Below are positions 22,801-34,080 of a DNA stretch of 64,000 bases, in pieces. A model generated the notes under the pieces. The model worked only from the letters and a program-made list of their open reading frames with translations. It ran no database searches and was not told the DNA's origin. Source of the stretch: Massospora cicadina (lineage: Eukaryota; Entomophthoromycota; Entomophthoromycetes; Entomophthorales; Entomophthoraceae); assembly GCA_022478985.1 (NCBI GenBank), contig JAKSZP010012165.1:1-64000 (forward strand), written 5' to 3'. A program made the translations under genes and the position numbers. How positions within the stretch are numbered: position 1 is the first letter of the stretch; every line of letters begins with the position of its first letter.

Positions 22801-24650
22801 GCATAGTTACATTCAGAATAAGAAGAGTATTGACTGTTTTTTACATGGACATTTAAGGGGTCTTGTTTCCCAAGAAGCTCATAATACTCTCACTGACTTT
22901 TGGGTATTCTTTAATAATAGCATCTTTGGAAGGGCAAGGTTACATCTTTCAAGAAAGGGCCATCAGCGGATGGATCCAGCTTGTCTGAAGAATCTTGGTC
23001 AAATATTTGGCAGGCGTACAGCTTTGGTTGCTCCTGAGGTCCTTCTTCCACTGCAGTCTTGACTTATCCCCATGTTAATACATTCTCTCCTATGACCAGC
23101 TGCTGATATAAAATTCTGTTGTCATACTGAGGGACATTGGCTGGAAATACTATAATTGGTTCAGGTAGGACGTCTGAGGTTGGAGTAGCAGAGGTAGAGA
23201 GTCCCTTCTCTACTCTGCTCCATCTTTTCCCTGGTAGTATTTGTCCTGCTGTACATAGTGAACACAACGGTTGGGGAAACTTCAGGCAAGATGACCAGGG
23301 TGGCCGCACTCAAAACAATTCACCCTGTAGGGTCTGCATCCTTAAGTTCTATAAAATGGCCCAGGCTGATAATTCAATTGTTGGTAACTGGCATAAACAG
23401 AGGCAGGTCAATAAGATGACTGCTGATAGTTGGTGTAGCTAGGCCCGGGCCAGTAGTTGGGCTGTGGAAAACTATTATAAGCAGGTTTAGGCCAAAAGGT
23501 AGACTGCTTAGGGTAACTTGGCCTAGGATGAGGCTCATAAAAATAATAAGGCTGGGGGTTACTAGGTGGAAGCTGTACAGGACAGTTGGATTCCCTGAAT
23601 AAGAAGGTCCAGTGGTGATGGCAGTATGTTTCCGCTCCACATTGGGTGGAGGAAAGATAGAGGATAGATGGTGCAGAAACTGGAGAACCTTGAGCAAGGG
23701 CACTTTGTTGTTTAAAATTGGAGTCATTACATTGTAAAGCTCTCAGTACAGCTTCACCGCATAGATCATTGAAATGTATATGTTGGCTTCAGCTAGAACG
23801 CCTGCTACTATTAACACATGGGCTTCTGCCATAAATCAATCTTCAAATGCAGTGAGGGTCTCATTACATTGGAACCCAGTGGTCAAAAACTCAGCTTTAT
23901 GCTGTGACATCTTTGCAGTACCACCAAACAACTGCAGCACGGTAACCTTCACTTCATGGTAAGTAACTGAACTGCTTGGAAGGTAGCAGGTGACTTGGTT
24001 GGCGCTTCTGATAACCAAGGCAGATATCAGCAATTTATTCTTCTGCCAATTGGAGGCTCCTTCTTCTGCAAATTCAAATTTTTTGAAGATTCTGTGAATG
24101 TTCCCATTGTGGTTGAACAAAGGTAGCTTGTCAATGCAGACCTCCTCTTCCCGCTGATAACTGAAAGCCTTAGAAGTGTTATGCATATTTATCTGTGGTT
24201 CTTAACTGGGATCACAAAGAGGGGCTGGCTCAGAAGGGCTAGCTGCTCTCAGGGTAGTGTAGGGATCTTCAGAAGGCAGGACTGCCATCATCTGGGTGTT
24301 TTATTGGGTCAAAATATAATCATTCTTAGAGCAGTCATCATTATTTGAGCAGCTCCTACTGCATGTGGGTTCAGATAAAAGCTCTTCAGCAGGGTATCCT
24401 TTCTCATATATCTGCTGTAAAAAGATTCTTTCTGAGCGACTCCTTGTTCTTCTGCTTTTTAATGGTTACAGGATGGGTAAAAGGTAGGTGTTAACTTCTG
24501 CTCCATGCAGTGTAGACGTTCAATAGCATCATCCAGACAATTGGAGAGCTACCTGTTCTGCTGTCTAATTATTCATAGCTGACTAGCCACACTTTCAAGT
24601 TGATTCATTACTTTGTCATGCTCCTTAAGGGGCTCATCTTGTTTTTTAAG
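22801..24650 (-). pseudogene. Element B: gag remnant with zinc knuckle
   Basis: Minus strand. A nucleocapsid-type knuckle reads NCFECGHPGHLA at ~23325-23290; a TGA follows and the last cysteine is lost. A capsid-like segment lies at 23836-24186 (TVLQLFGGTAKMSQHKAEF). Low-complexity Pro/Ser/Gln sequence lies between. Gag runs up to the LTR at 24656. Confidence 0.65.
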
Positions 24651-24655
24651 CATGG

Positions 24656-25332
24656 TGTTGGATTTTTTGCATGGAAGATGCTCACTGGTGCTTTTTTACC
24701 TTGAATACCACAATATAATTTAGTGGGTTTTCTCACCACTTATAAGAAAATAACAAAAATTAATAAATACTAAAAAGGTTGAGTTTATAGATTTTATTTG
24801 TTGCTGTGCGGGGGTAAAAGAGTGAACCCTCTTAATAACTTGATAGTAGTATTCAAAATGTCAAGGATCAAAGTTTGGATTGCTTAGTAAAGTCCAAATT
24901 AGGTAATATGAGCCATCAGCCTATCAGATCTCTTGAACTTGCCTCATTTGAGAGGAATAGCCAGTTGAGGTTCAGATGCAGGAAGGGCTAGTCCATTAGG
25001 TAATCTTTTTAAATATTGACCCAATTAATGGGCTAGAAAATTTTTGCACTTGGTTGTACCCCATCCCACCCTATAAAAGGGGCCAGTTTCCGCAGTGTAA
25101 CCTGTACTAAAATAGAAGAGGCCGGTGGAGGAGCTCCACTGAACTACCAAATTTGCTGATGATTTGGTGCAATCTGACCACCCAAACTCAGTTTGTTTGC
25201 CTAATTATTATTATAAGTGTTACCCCAATATGAGGGGTTCCACCAGGAATCAACCAGGGTCTTTTAGCTAATATTTGTATTAATTTCCTCTGAACCACTC
25301 TTATCAATACACAGACTTGTAATTGTCCAACA
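24656..25332 (-). repeat. LTR between elements B and C (~677 bp), 3' LTR of C by position
   Basis: Plus-strand view begins TGTTGG and ends CCAACA. It is followed directly by the complement of the purine tract AAGGGGGTAA of element C, so by position it is C's 3' LTR. It shares 'ctcactggtgctt', 'ccctataaaagggg' (~25070) and 'ggggttccaccag' with the LTR at 30964-31716, but by eye is much more diverged from it than 689-1436 is. It also abuts the gag of B. It could therefore belong to another subfamily, or the B/C pair could be a recombinant. Confidence 0.65.
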
Positions 25333-25344
25333 TTACCCCCTTCG

Positions 25345-26560
25345 AGAGTGGTAGGGGGAGAATAAGGGCGTAAAAACTGGCCATGGACCCAGTTGATGGT
25401 GACTGGAAGTGAAGGATTTGATAAGGTACTCATCACCTCACTTGTATGTGACTGACAAAAGGGCCTTCCCAGATAGAACCGAGCTTCTCACTTCTAGGAG
25501 TGATGCGGTTGTGGTAATACAACACCAAGTCAGATACTTGGAAGAAAGGTAGAGGGACATGGAGCTCATTTGCTGCTTGCCCTCTTTAGTGACTGTCTTA
25601 GCCAATTTAGTCATAGCCTCTGCTTGTAGTTGGATGAAGTGCTAGGCCAATTTTTTCATGGCTTGCTCTGGGCCAGTTTAATCAGTGGAAATATCTTTTG
25701 TTAGTAGATCTGGTACCCCAGGTTCTCCCCATGTAAACCATGGAAAGGGGACATCTTAGAATGCAATATTAACTAATTTGGTAGGCCATGAGGGCACTGG
25801 ATAAGTAAAGATTCAAGTAAAGAGGGTCTGAATTGGCCATTTTGTGGAGTATTGAGACCAGGGTTCCATTAACTCTTTCTACAGAGCCATTTGTGGATGT
25901 ATTATAGGGGGCTGAGAAAAGTTGTTGCGCTCCCATGGAGGTGGCAAGGAGCTTCACCACTTGGGAGGTAAAATTTTTTCCACTATCACATAGGAGGACC
26001 TGGGGGCACCCATGCCAGGTGAAAATGTATTGGTTAAGAACGTGGCTGTGGCTTTAGCAGTCTGAGGGGGGAGAGCAGCAGCTTCAACCCATTTGGTGAA
26101 ATGATCAATACCAACTAAGATATAGTTGATTGCTACCTGTGGTCTGAGGGAGAGGACCTACCACATCTAAACTTATGGCGTGGAAGGGTTGTTGAGGTGT
26201 CATAGGTTGATCCTGATTTCAGGTCTTGAAGCTGGATTGTTTTTTACAGGTCAGGAATGCATCTAAGACTTCAGTCATGGTTTCCAAGATGTTTCCCATT
26301 AGTACTTCTCTTTCACCCACTCATAGGTTTTGCATACTCCGCCATGTCCCACAATAGTGTGAGACTCAAAGATGACAGGAACTCGCTCTGACGTCCATGT
26401 ATAGTGCAACCAATTTACTCCTACTTTCTTATATTTCTTCCCACTTTCCACCTTGGTGTTGTGGAAGTGTCAAACTAGCATTTTTTGTACTGGTTTATCT
26501 TCATCAGCCCATATGCCCAGAGTCATGAGGAAATCATGTAACCTTGCAGCTTCACTATTG
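25345..26560 (-). pseudogene. Element C: integrase remnant
   Basis: Minus strand. The C-terminus ends with SPPTTLEGGNVGQLQ, parallel to the end of element G. The integrase core shows APYNTSTNGSVERVNGTLV at 25769-25960 with the catalytic glutamate. Upstream parts (25.98-26.3 kb) are broken by stops. Confidence 0.8.
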
Positions 26561-27960
26561 TCTAAGTGAAGAATGGGCAGCCGCGTTAACCCATCTACAT
26601 TCATGTGGCGCTGTCCCGCTTAATACTCAAGTGTCATATCATAATGCTGGAGCTTCAGAGCCCAGTGAGCCAATTACCCTTGTGGGGTTATTCATGTTCC
26701 GCACCCACTTTAGAGAGGCATGGTCTGTGATCACTTTGAAGGGAATTCTATATAGGAATAGGTTGTAGCATTTGACAGCCAATCACTCTTTCTCAGTGAC
26801 GCTGTAGTTATGCTCAGCTTTTGAAAGCATTTTGCTAAAGTAAGACATGGGATGATTTACCCCATGCTCATCCAATTGAGCCAATATAGCTCTAACAGTG
26901 TAGTCAGAAGCATCTGTGAACAACATGAAGGACTTTCTGCAGTCAGGGTGACAGAGTATAAGCTTTTTTGCAATAACTCCTTCAGAGTCTCAAATGCAGC
27001 CTTTTGTTCAGCACCCCAATGGAAGGGGGTATTCTTATCCAGGAGGCAGACAAGGGGCTCGCTGAGCTGGGTAAATTTTGGGATAAATTGATGATAGTAC
27101 CCTATCATGCTCAAGAATACCTGGATGTCTCAAAGATTTTTGGGTGCAGTCATTTTGGATATTGCTTCATCTTTATCTTGTAGTGGTTGTATTCCATCTT
27201 GTGAGATGGCGTGTCTGAGAAAATCCAGCTTATTATGGAATAATGTGCATTTGGAGGTCTTCAGTTTGATATTAGATGCCCGCAAGCTCTGGAACACTTC
27301 CTTTAGATGTGCAAGGTGTTCATTGAAACTTTTGGACATTGAAACTTTTGGAGAAAACTGTATTGTCATCAAGATAGACAATCACACAGCTCAGTTTGAG
27401 ATCCTGGAGAATGTGATCCATCACCAGTTGGAAAGTGGCAGGTGCATTACACAACCCCTGTGATAGTAGGGTAAGTTGGAAGAGACCCTCACTGCAGATA
27501 AGAGCACATTTCTCCTGGTCTTGGGGAGAAAGATTCATTTGCCAATAACTGCTAGCCAATTCTATGTCTGAGAAAAAAATTAGACCCAGAGAGTTGTGCT
27601 AGAGCGTCATTAATGAGAGGGATTGGGTAACTATCCTTCTTTGTGAGGTTGTTTAATTTGTGTAGTCCATCACTACCTGATGACCTCCATTTTTTTTTTC
27701 TTCATCAATAGGAGCGGGAATGACCAAGGGTTTATGATGGCACCAGCAATCCAACATCCAACAGCTGTTTGAGCTCTGACTGCATCTGTAGCTCCTCAAC
27801 TTTTGATTTGCGGTAGGGTTTAAAGTGAATGGGTTGAGCATCCCCAACATTGATATTATGAAGCCACCCCTTCATGTGCCCATAGTCATTGTCAGATTTG
27901 AAGAAAATGTCGCTGTTGGCCTCAAGCAGGGTGTATAATTTATCCATCTCATATGGGGTT
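26561..27960 (-). pseudogene. Element C: RNase H and reverse transcriptase remnant
   Basis: Minus strand. RT fingers/palm: QEKCALICSEGLF, CNAPATFQLVMDHILQDL, then IVYLDDNTVFSK at ~27400, where the YLDD catalytic motif is intact. The connection domain reads MSMIGYYHQFIPKF and TPFHWGAEQKAAFETLK at 26857-27114. RNase H follows at 26.6-26.9 kb with stops. N-terminal RT parts at 27653-27947 include VGDAQPIHFKPYRKSKVE. Same lineage as G and B. Confidence 0.85.
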
Positions 27961-28499
27961 AGTTCATCGGAGATATGTACAGAAGGTAGGGTACATAAAA
28001 ATTAGCTGGCGGGTAAGCACATATCAGCCATAGACCAAATACAATGGACTTGCTTGATGTCCTCAATGGGTATCAGCAGGCCTCTTCCGGTCTCATGATG
28101 CTTTTTCACCACCATATCCTTCTTGGTGAGATTCTCTAGTAGTAGGTTAATAGGCCAATGATAGGTGGGGTCTAACACGCCTGGCAAAACTCTGGTTCTA
28201 AAGGACTAACTTCATCAATGCTAATTAGGTGCAGTAGGCAGTTGTGTGGGATTTGCATGGTAACCTTTGTGTCAACCACCCTTTGTTCCCCAGCCTTATG
28301 ACCACCTCTTCAGAAGCATATAAAGGGATACCCTCCAGGGCGTCCACTTATGGAAGCAACATTTTCTTAAGTTTGCCTGCTGTGGTGTATTGTAGGAATA
28401 AAATGGAGGAGGGATACTCAACTGTGAAAACATAATCCTTTTTATTAAGCTCATCATTAGTCAGAATCAGAGGAATCTCATAGTTAAGCAGGGAGAAAT

Positions 28500-28840
28500 A
28501 ACCCTGCTTCAAGTTATTACACATTCATATTTGAGCATAAATTGGGTCCCAATGAGTAAATCATAGAAATTATTGGTTAAAGCCACTGTTAGAGCTGACA
28601 AGAAAAGCTTCCTAAAATGAATGGGCATAGAAGAGTATGCCCAAATGGTGCGGGTGTTGCTTGAGCCCACAGTTCCAAACTCTTGAGTGTAGTTGAGGTC
28701 AGGGGCCAGCTTAATTTCCTTAATGAGCTTGGTTGACACGATGTTCACAGGGGACCCAGTGTCAAGGATAGCCCTAAACCGCACTCCACTAACAATGACC
28801 TCCACTTTAGTTAAAGTACCACCCAAGGTGGGGGGAAGAG
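28500..28840 (-). pseudogene. Element C: aspartic protease
   Basis: Minus-strand open stretch (28509-28826) with VRFRAILDTGSPVNIVSTKL, an intact D-T-G active site, and the second landmark NNFYDLLIGTQFM. Retropepsin fold expected from these two motifs and their spacing (~65 residues). Confidence 0.85.
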
Positions 28841-30240
28841 CGAGGGCCTTCTTTAGAGGGAAAGTGGAGGCAAGTAGTTTGGCAGTTTTAGGGTATTTCT
28901 CCCAGATAGACTGTAGGGTATGAACACAATGGGTAGATCAGATAAATGTGGCAATGAGCTGGTCCACATCAATGGCAGTGTCAATAATCTTGAGACCCCT
29001 CAACACTTGCTGAAGATAAGCTTGACAGGGGATCTTAGCCCAATCCACTATCTCTGGGTTCAATCAGTTGGGTACCTCCACTTCACCTGGGGCTCCTAAA
29101 GCTTAAAGACTAACATCTTCATCACCCCCTTCAGATTCATCATCAGAGGGTTATTAATGCATGTGAGGGATCCTATAAGAGGTGAGGTAAGTTCAGAGCT
29201 TTCCTTATGGCATTAAGGTCCTGGGGTTGCCCTTTCACATTATTAACCTTTAAAGAAGGCGTTGAAATTGTCATAGCTCAATCTTTGACCTTCAAATTAG
29301 GGGGTTTGTGCTGCATCATGGAGACAGGTTGCAGACTAGAGTTAGCTGAATGTGAGGTTGATGGAGATAGCATTGTGGAGGTGATGCTTTAGTTACACCA
29401 GCTGTAACAAATGGAAATCATCTGAAAGGATGAATTTTTGAACGTTACATTCTGATTGGTTTGTTTGGTTAATTCAAACCAAACCAATCGGAATTGTTGG
29501 GTATGGTGGAGTGGGTGGTCAGACTCAGAGGGCTGGGCTAAGCTGCTCTGACCATTCCTTAAGCTTGGCAGGCTTAAGGAATGAATTGGAGAGGTTCCTC
29601 AGAAGCAACTTTATAAAAGTCAAACCTAACTTTCTCAAATTCCAAGTTGGAATTCTAAGTCTTGGCCTTGGTCCCCTCCAGTTCAGTCTTTTATTATTTT
29701 TAAAATAAAAATAAAGTTCTTTTGAGGTGTCACGCCTTGCTTACCTGATATTTTCGGGTTTGGGTTTGTGATAGGAGACCTCATATTAGTGACAGTTCAG
29801 CCTCATCACTCCATTTGCCGCCGCATGGGCATTTCTGAGATTTGATGAGAAAAGGTTCTCCTCGCCTGTGCCTAAGTCTGTCTGGTTAGGTTGCCTGCCT
29901 GGAATGCCACCGTGTGGGCATTTCCAGGATGAAATGGATGGGGTCTGGGATCCCTGCCTGTGACATCAGCCTTGGGTTAATAAGTGGAGGTGAGTTTCCC
30001 ATTGTTAGAGAGAGAGATTGGCACCCAAGAAAGGGGTTAGGCTTTGGAGCAGGCTTTGGAACCACTGGGACAGGCTGCTATGAAGAAAAGGATGGGTAAG
30101 GCAAAAGGGACAAATGCTTTCACCAACTGAGTTTTTTGAACTAAAGATGAAGGGGAGCCCTGCCCCATCACAGCTATTACCATCTGACTATCTTTATGAA
30201 AAGAAGAAGTATTTTGTAATGTCAACTATGCATAAGCAGA
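28841..30240 (-). pseudogene. Element C: gag-protease connecting region with hairpin-rich patch
   Basis: Degenerate sequence between protease and capsid. No knuckle was recognised. The patch 29449-29760 is unlike the rest, with several strong palindromes (listed separately). It may be a later insertion. Confidence 0.4.
29449..29582. repeat. Cluster of hairpins in element C
   Basis: 29449-29494: arms ATTCTGATTGGTTTG and CAAACCAATCGGAAT (one T-G mismatch). 29516-29554: arms TGGTCAGA and TCTGACCA. 29554-29582: perfect 11 bp arms ATTCCTTAAGC and GCTTAAGGAAT with a 7-base loop. The last two share their boundary, so the three lie nearly head to tail. Confidence 0.7.
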
Positions 30241-30950
30241 TTTTCAGAGTGAAACATCCATAGTAGATGCTAAATTGGTTGGCGTAGATGCTTGGCTCAA
30301 AAATCCTTGTGTAGGGTCAGGCTCATAGATATCTGCAACTGCTAATAAAGCCTCCTTGATATCCCATACAGTTTTGAAAGTGTGCTTTACAGAAAAGAGA
30401 TGCATCACCAAGGAGAGATGAGATGCCAAGTCAGCCAAGATAGCTGCAATTGCATCATTGAGAGGAAGCATTTGGGCAAGTAACAAAGGTTGAGCTTTAT
30501 TATAGAAACGCTCAACAAAAGAGGTGATCAATTTTTCCTATTGCAAACTAAGGTACATAAAGGCCTGTTTTTGTTGCTGCAAACTTTGTTTAGAACCAAA
30601 TTTGTCTAGAAGCGCTTGCTTAACCTCTGCCTAAGTACTGAGGTTGACCATGGTGGGGACCATTCTTTCTTGAGCTATTCAATTTAAGCAAGGAATAATG
30701 TACTGGATTTTTTGCTGTTCAGTTGCTCCTCCCATTGCAGATTTATAAACATAAAGGAAGGAGGCAATAATGCCCTCGCCAGGTATAAACTTGTCTCACA
30801 TAGGAGATTTTCTTATAACAGGGCATTGTAGTGAGTGCTACTCAAGACATTTAAGGCATGACAAAGCACTAGCTAGCTGGAGTTAAATGGAGGCTAGCTG
30901 AGGGTTTTTTCATCATTTTTAATGTTTTTGTGGTGTACAGGTGCCCCTGT
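30241..30950 (-). pseudogene. Element C: gag (capsid-like) remnant
   Basis: Minus strand. ITSFVERFYNKAQPLLLAQ (30531-30460) with LNDAIAAILADLASHLS, preceded by an AEVKQALLDKFGSKQSL-type motif shared with element A. The region next to the LTR (30830-30950) may contain the primer-binding site; the minus strand just inside the LTR reads TGGTGCTCACTACAGG. Stops and frameshifts make it a pseudogene. Confidence 0.7.
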
Positions 30951-30963
30951 AGTGAGCACCACT

Positions 30964-31716
30964 TGTTGGATTTGTGGCTGTAAAAAGGCTCACTGGTGCT
31001 TATTGCCTCAAATACAATAATATAAGTGAGGTCATGTCTCACCAGCTATATGAAAATAACTAAAATAAATAATTTCTAAAGAGGTTTTAGTTTTAATGAA
31101 CGTTTATTATATGCCATGCCAGGGTAAAAAGAGTATCTTTTTAATAAACTGATAAAATTATTTAAAATGCTGAGGCTTGATGTTTGGATAGTTTGGGAAT
31201 TTCCAAATTAAGTAATATGGAAACTTAGCCTATTGAAGCTCAGAAAACTCACTTCACTATGGCTGAACAACTGATGGGGAGTTAATCTTTGGTAATATGT
31301 ACCCATTGGGTAATGATTTAATAAATTTTACCCAATCCCCTTAAGTGAAATTTATTGCACCCTGGGGGACCCCACCAAGCCTATAAAAGGGGGTGGTCAC
31401 TGCTTTGGTGCTGGCTTTGTACTAGTTTTGACTGGGGAAGAAACCTTTGATGGACTCCCCAGGTTTACCCATGGAGTCAGGGAAATTTGACTTTCCAACT
31501 TAATGCTATTTGCCCAGTCAGTATTTGAAATAGTATTGCCTCAATTTGTGGGGTTCCACCAAGAATTGGCCAGGGTCTTTTGGATAAAAAACGTTATTTA
31601 AATTTAAATTGATCTTATTATTATTGGGGACTTGTAAATGTCCAACATTTCCCCTTTTCTGCCATTTTTGCCCCAAAACATTCTTATCTTTAAGCCTGGA
31701 GGGCAAATGTCTGACA
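30964..31716 (-). repeat. 5' LTR of element C (~753 bp)
   Basis: Plus-strand view TGTTGG...CTGACA. Colinear with 689-1436: 'ctcactggtgctt', 'gcctataaaaggggg' (~31380), 'tggggttccac', 'gtccaacatttcccctttt', 'gagggcaaatgt'. The TATA-like element lies on the plus strand, antisense to the element's genes. Confidence 0.7.
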
Positions 31717-33059
31717 GTCCACTTTACTTTTAATTAAAAATTCTGCCAATCAATCTGGAAAATTACATGTTTGCCCCAGTCCTTATACCAATGTTCACCA
31801 ACTGGATCATCTGGTTGCTTGACCCTGCCATGCAGCAGATCATAAATTTAATAAACCAGCTCACCCCTGATAACAAACCTGCTGTCTCATTCATTATTGC
31901 GCATCCATTTAATGTGAACCCTCCTGTCCATTCTACTGCTTAAATTTTCCAAAACTGCTCCCCTGTTGGAGCAGCACCAGAGTGGCCCTTCCCCGTTGCT
32001 CACAGACTTGGGGTCCACACCTGGTTCAGCTGCTGATTGTTCAGTCCACCTGTGGGGCCTGGAGCACCCCATTTAGGGGAAGCTTGGTCCCAACCCCCTT
32101 CACAGGTCACATTCTCCCTCCAATTGCACCTCTAATTGTGCAGTGGCCTCTGTGTCACCCCTTGCTGGTGCGCAAGCTCACTTGTTCAAATCTGAAGGCC
32201 AGCAACCATAAACTCTGGAGGAGTTATTGTTCTCTCTGCCTCTCCCACCCTTGGGGGTTGCCCCTGCAAGGCTTGTGGTTGCCCCCTTTGCAACTATCTG
32301 GTTCTCCTTAAGAGCCTTCAGTACATTAATAAACTTTTACATTACTCACATCCTTAATAGAACTTCACTCCTACAAGTCACTCATACCACTGTCCTATAG
32401 CATTCAGGCTCTCCACTGGGTGCTCATGCATCCTGACTGGGAGCCTAATCTAATTTTTATCAGCCAAATCCATGACAATTCCTAAAATTGCTACCCAAAT
32501 TCTAGTTTATTTTATAGTTCTCATTCATTACATATATTGATTTTCATTAGAGATATAAAATACTTCACTTTCTACCTAAATAAAAAAATCTTTCCACAAA
32601 TTTCAAGTTTATCCTTTTACTTTACTTATAGTTATTTAAGTGAACTAATCACTAGTATCCATTCTGGGATTGGCCATTGAGAAGAATACAGAAATAGTCA
32701 GAGATCTGCTCCATATGAACAGGACACTCTTAACCATATATATCAAGGAGCTAAGCTGCCAAGGTGAGGTTGGATTAGCTTTTATTGAGTTCTGAGGGTC
32801 AATGTACAATGAACATTTCAGAGTGCTAGCCAGAGATTTGCCAAGGGTGCAAACAGTTTACCAAAGAGATCAAAGCTACAACAGGTAGCCTTATAGGAGA
32901 AATTAATTTATTATAAGGATGATTGTTTTAAGTAAAGGTTGTCTGGTGCCTAATCTGCATGGGTTAGACCCCCTGAGCAGCAAGTCAGCCTCACATGTTA
33001 AGCAAGCTGAGGTTGGCAAGCTGGCTATCAGGTTTTTATACCTGATCATTTTCAACTAT
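31717..33059. other. Spacer, with a possible small U-like fragment at ~31960-32340
   Basis: Mostly AT-rich. At ~31965 'ttggagcagcaccaga' resembles 'ttggagcagcaccaaa' at ~8700 inside U1, in the same orientation, and the surrounding 31.9-32.3 kb has the same C/G-rich texture as U1. Nothing longer can be aligned by eye. Confidence 0.3.
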
Positions 33060-33425
33060 AAATTTTTTTGAGAAAAAAAGAACCTCCTTTAAAAAAAGCT
33101 CTAAAAAAGTATGAAATGATTGAGAAATTATGCCTCCTCAATAAAACCCTTTTTAAAGTTGGTGCCATCTTCCAACCTGACTTACAAAATTTTGCTCAAA
33201 AATAAAATTTATACCTTATGTCTGGATTGGGTTCAAATGTAAACTATAAGCAACTTAGAATATACAGTGCTGAGTATATATATTATAAATGCCTATTATA
33301 AGTCAGTTAAAATATGGTGCCAATTTCAAAAAGGGTTTTATTGAGAAGGCATAATTTCTCAATTATTTCATACTTTTTTAGAGCTTTCTCTAAAGGAGGT
33401 CCTTTTTCCCAATTTTTTTGGGAAG
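33060..33425. repeat. Fold-back element: ~105-120 bp inverted arms, ~115 bp loop
   Basis: Left arm 33060-33184 and right arm 33299-33425 are imperfect inverted copies. Both contain 'aaaaaagtatgaaat', 'attgagaaattatgcc' and 'ctcaataaaaccctttt' when one is reverse complemented. The centre is AT-rich and non-coding. This is a MITE or fold-back structure. No clear target duplication was seen. Confidence 0.85.
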
Positions 33426-33629
33426 GTTCTTTTTTCCAAAAAACCTTTACCCCCAGTTCTTTTCTCCCCAAAAAATTAGTGCATTTTTAAAAAGTGCCGC
33501 TTTTTCCTACATTTATTAAATATTACTATCTCTATATATCCTTTTTGACCCCTTACTATCTCTCTATAAAATTAAAACTCATTGTATATATTTTATATAT
33601 ATTATTTTATAAACAAATATACTAATAAT

Positions 33630-33905
33630 TCACTTTATTAAATTTAGGTGATTTTACTGGTCAAATTATATTAAATTTACTGATCACCATCTAGAATACT
33701 TCATTTTATTAAATTTAGATGATTTTGTTGGTCAACATATGCTGAATTTACTGATCGCCATCTACAGTAACTCATCTTATTAGATTTGGTTGCTTTTATT
33801 AGTCAATCTATGGTAAATTTATTAATCGCTATTTAAAATAATTCATTTTATCAAATTTAGATAAGTTTATTGGTCAAATTATGCAAAAACGATACCCATC
33901 TATAA
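33630..33905. repeat. Minisatellite array 3 (~72 bp unit, ~4 units, opposite strand)
   Basis: Four units of the form 'ttcattttattaaatttaga' then 'ttggtcaaattat' then 'aaatttactgatcgccatct'. The reverse complement of arrays 1 and 2 gives the same succession of words (ttggt, caatta, taaacttactaatg, cctatctacaatactt). Confidence 0.8.
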
Positions 33906-33982
33906 TGATTTAAGCTCGTCCCGCTATGATTTCATACTGCCTGGATTTTTAACATACCCCCAGCCATAGGACATATATCATA

Positions 33983-34065
33983 AGTGATTGCGCTAGGATT
34001 CGAAAAACCGACGATTTAAAAATTTAAGTTTAGAGCCAAAAGCTGAGAAGGTTATGCTTGAGGAG
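33983..34065 (-). repeat. tRNA-like fragment next to X2
   Basis: Minus strand: 'cttctcagcttttggctcta' (A box-like) and 'ggtttttcgaatcctagcgc' (B box-like). The same fragment, with 'cagctcagcttttggctcta' and 'gttgttcaaatcttggca', lies at 59260-59335 next to X3. It does not fold as a complete tRNA, so it is a tRNA relic or SINE head. Confidence 0.5.
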
Positions 34066-34080
34066 GTATTTGTATAAATA

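Noticed and set aside
31982..32311. A 109-codon plus-strand frame as a gene
   Set aside because: Composition and word matches point to a decayed U-like fragment, and the frame has no recognisable domain.
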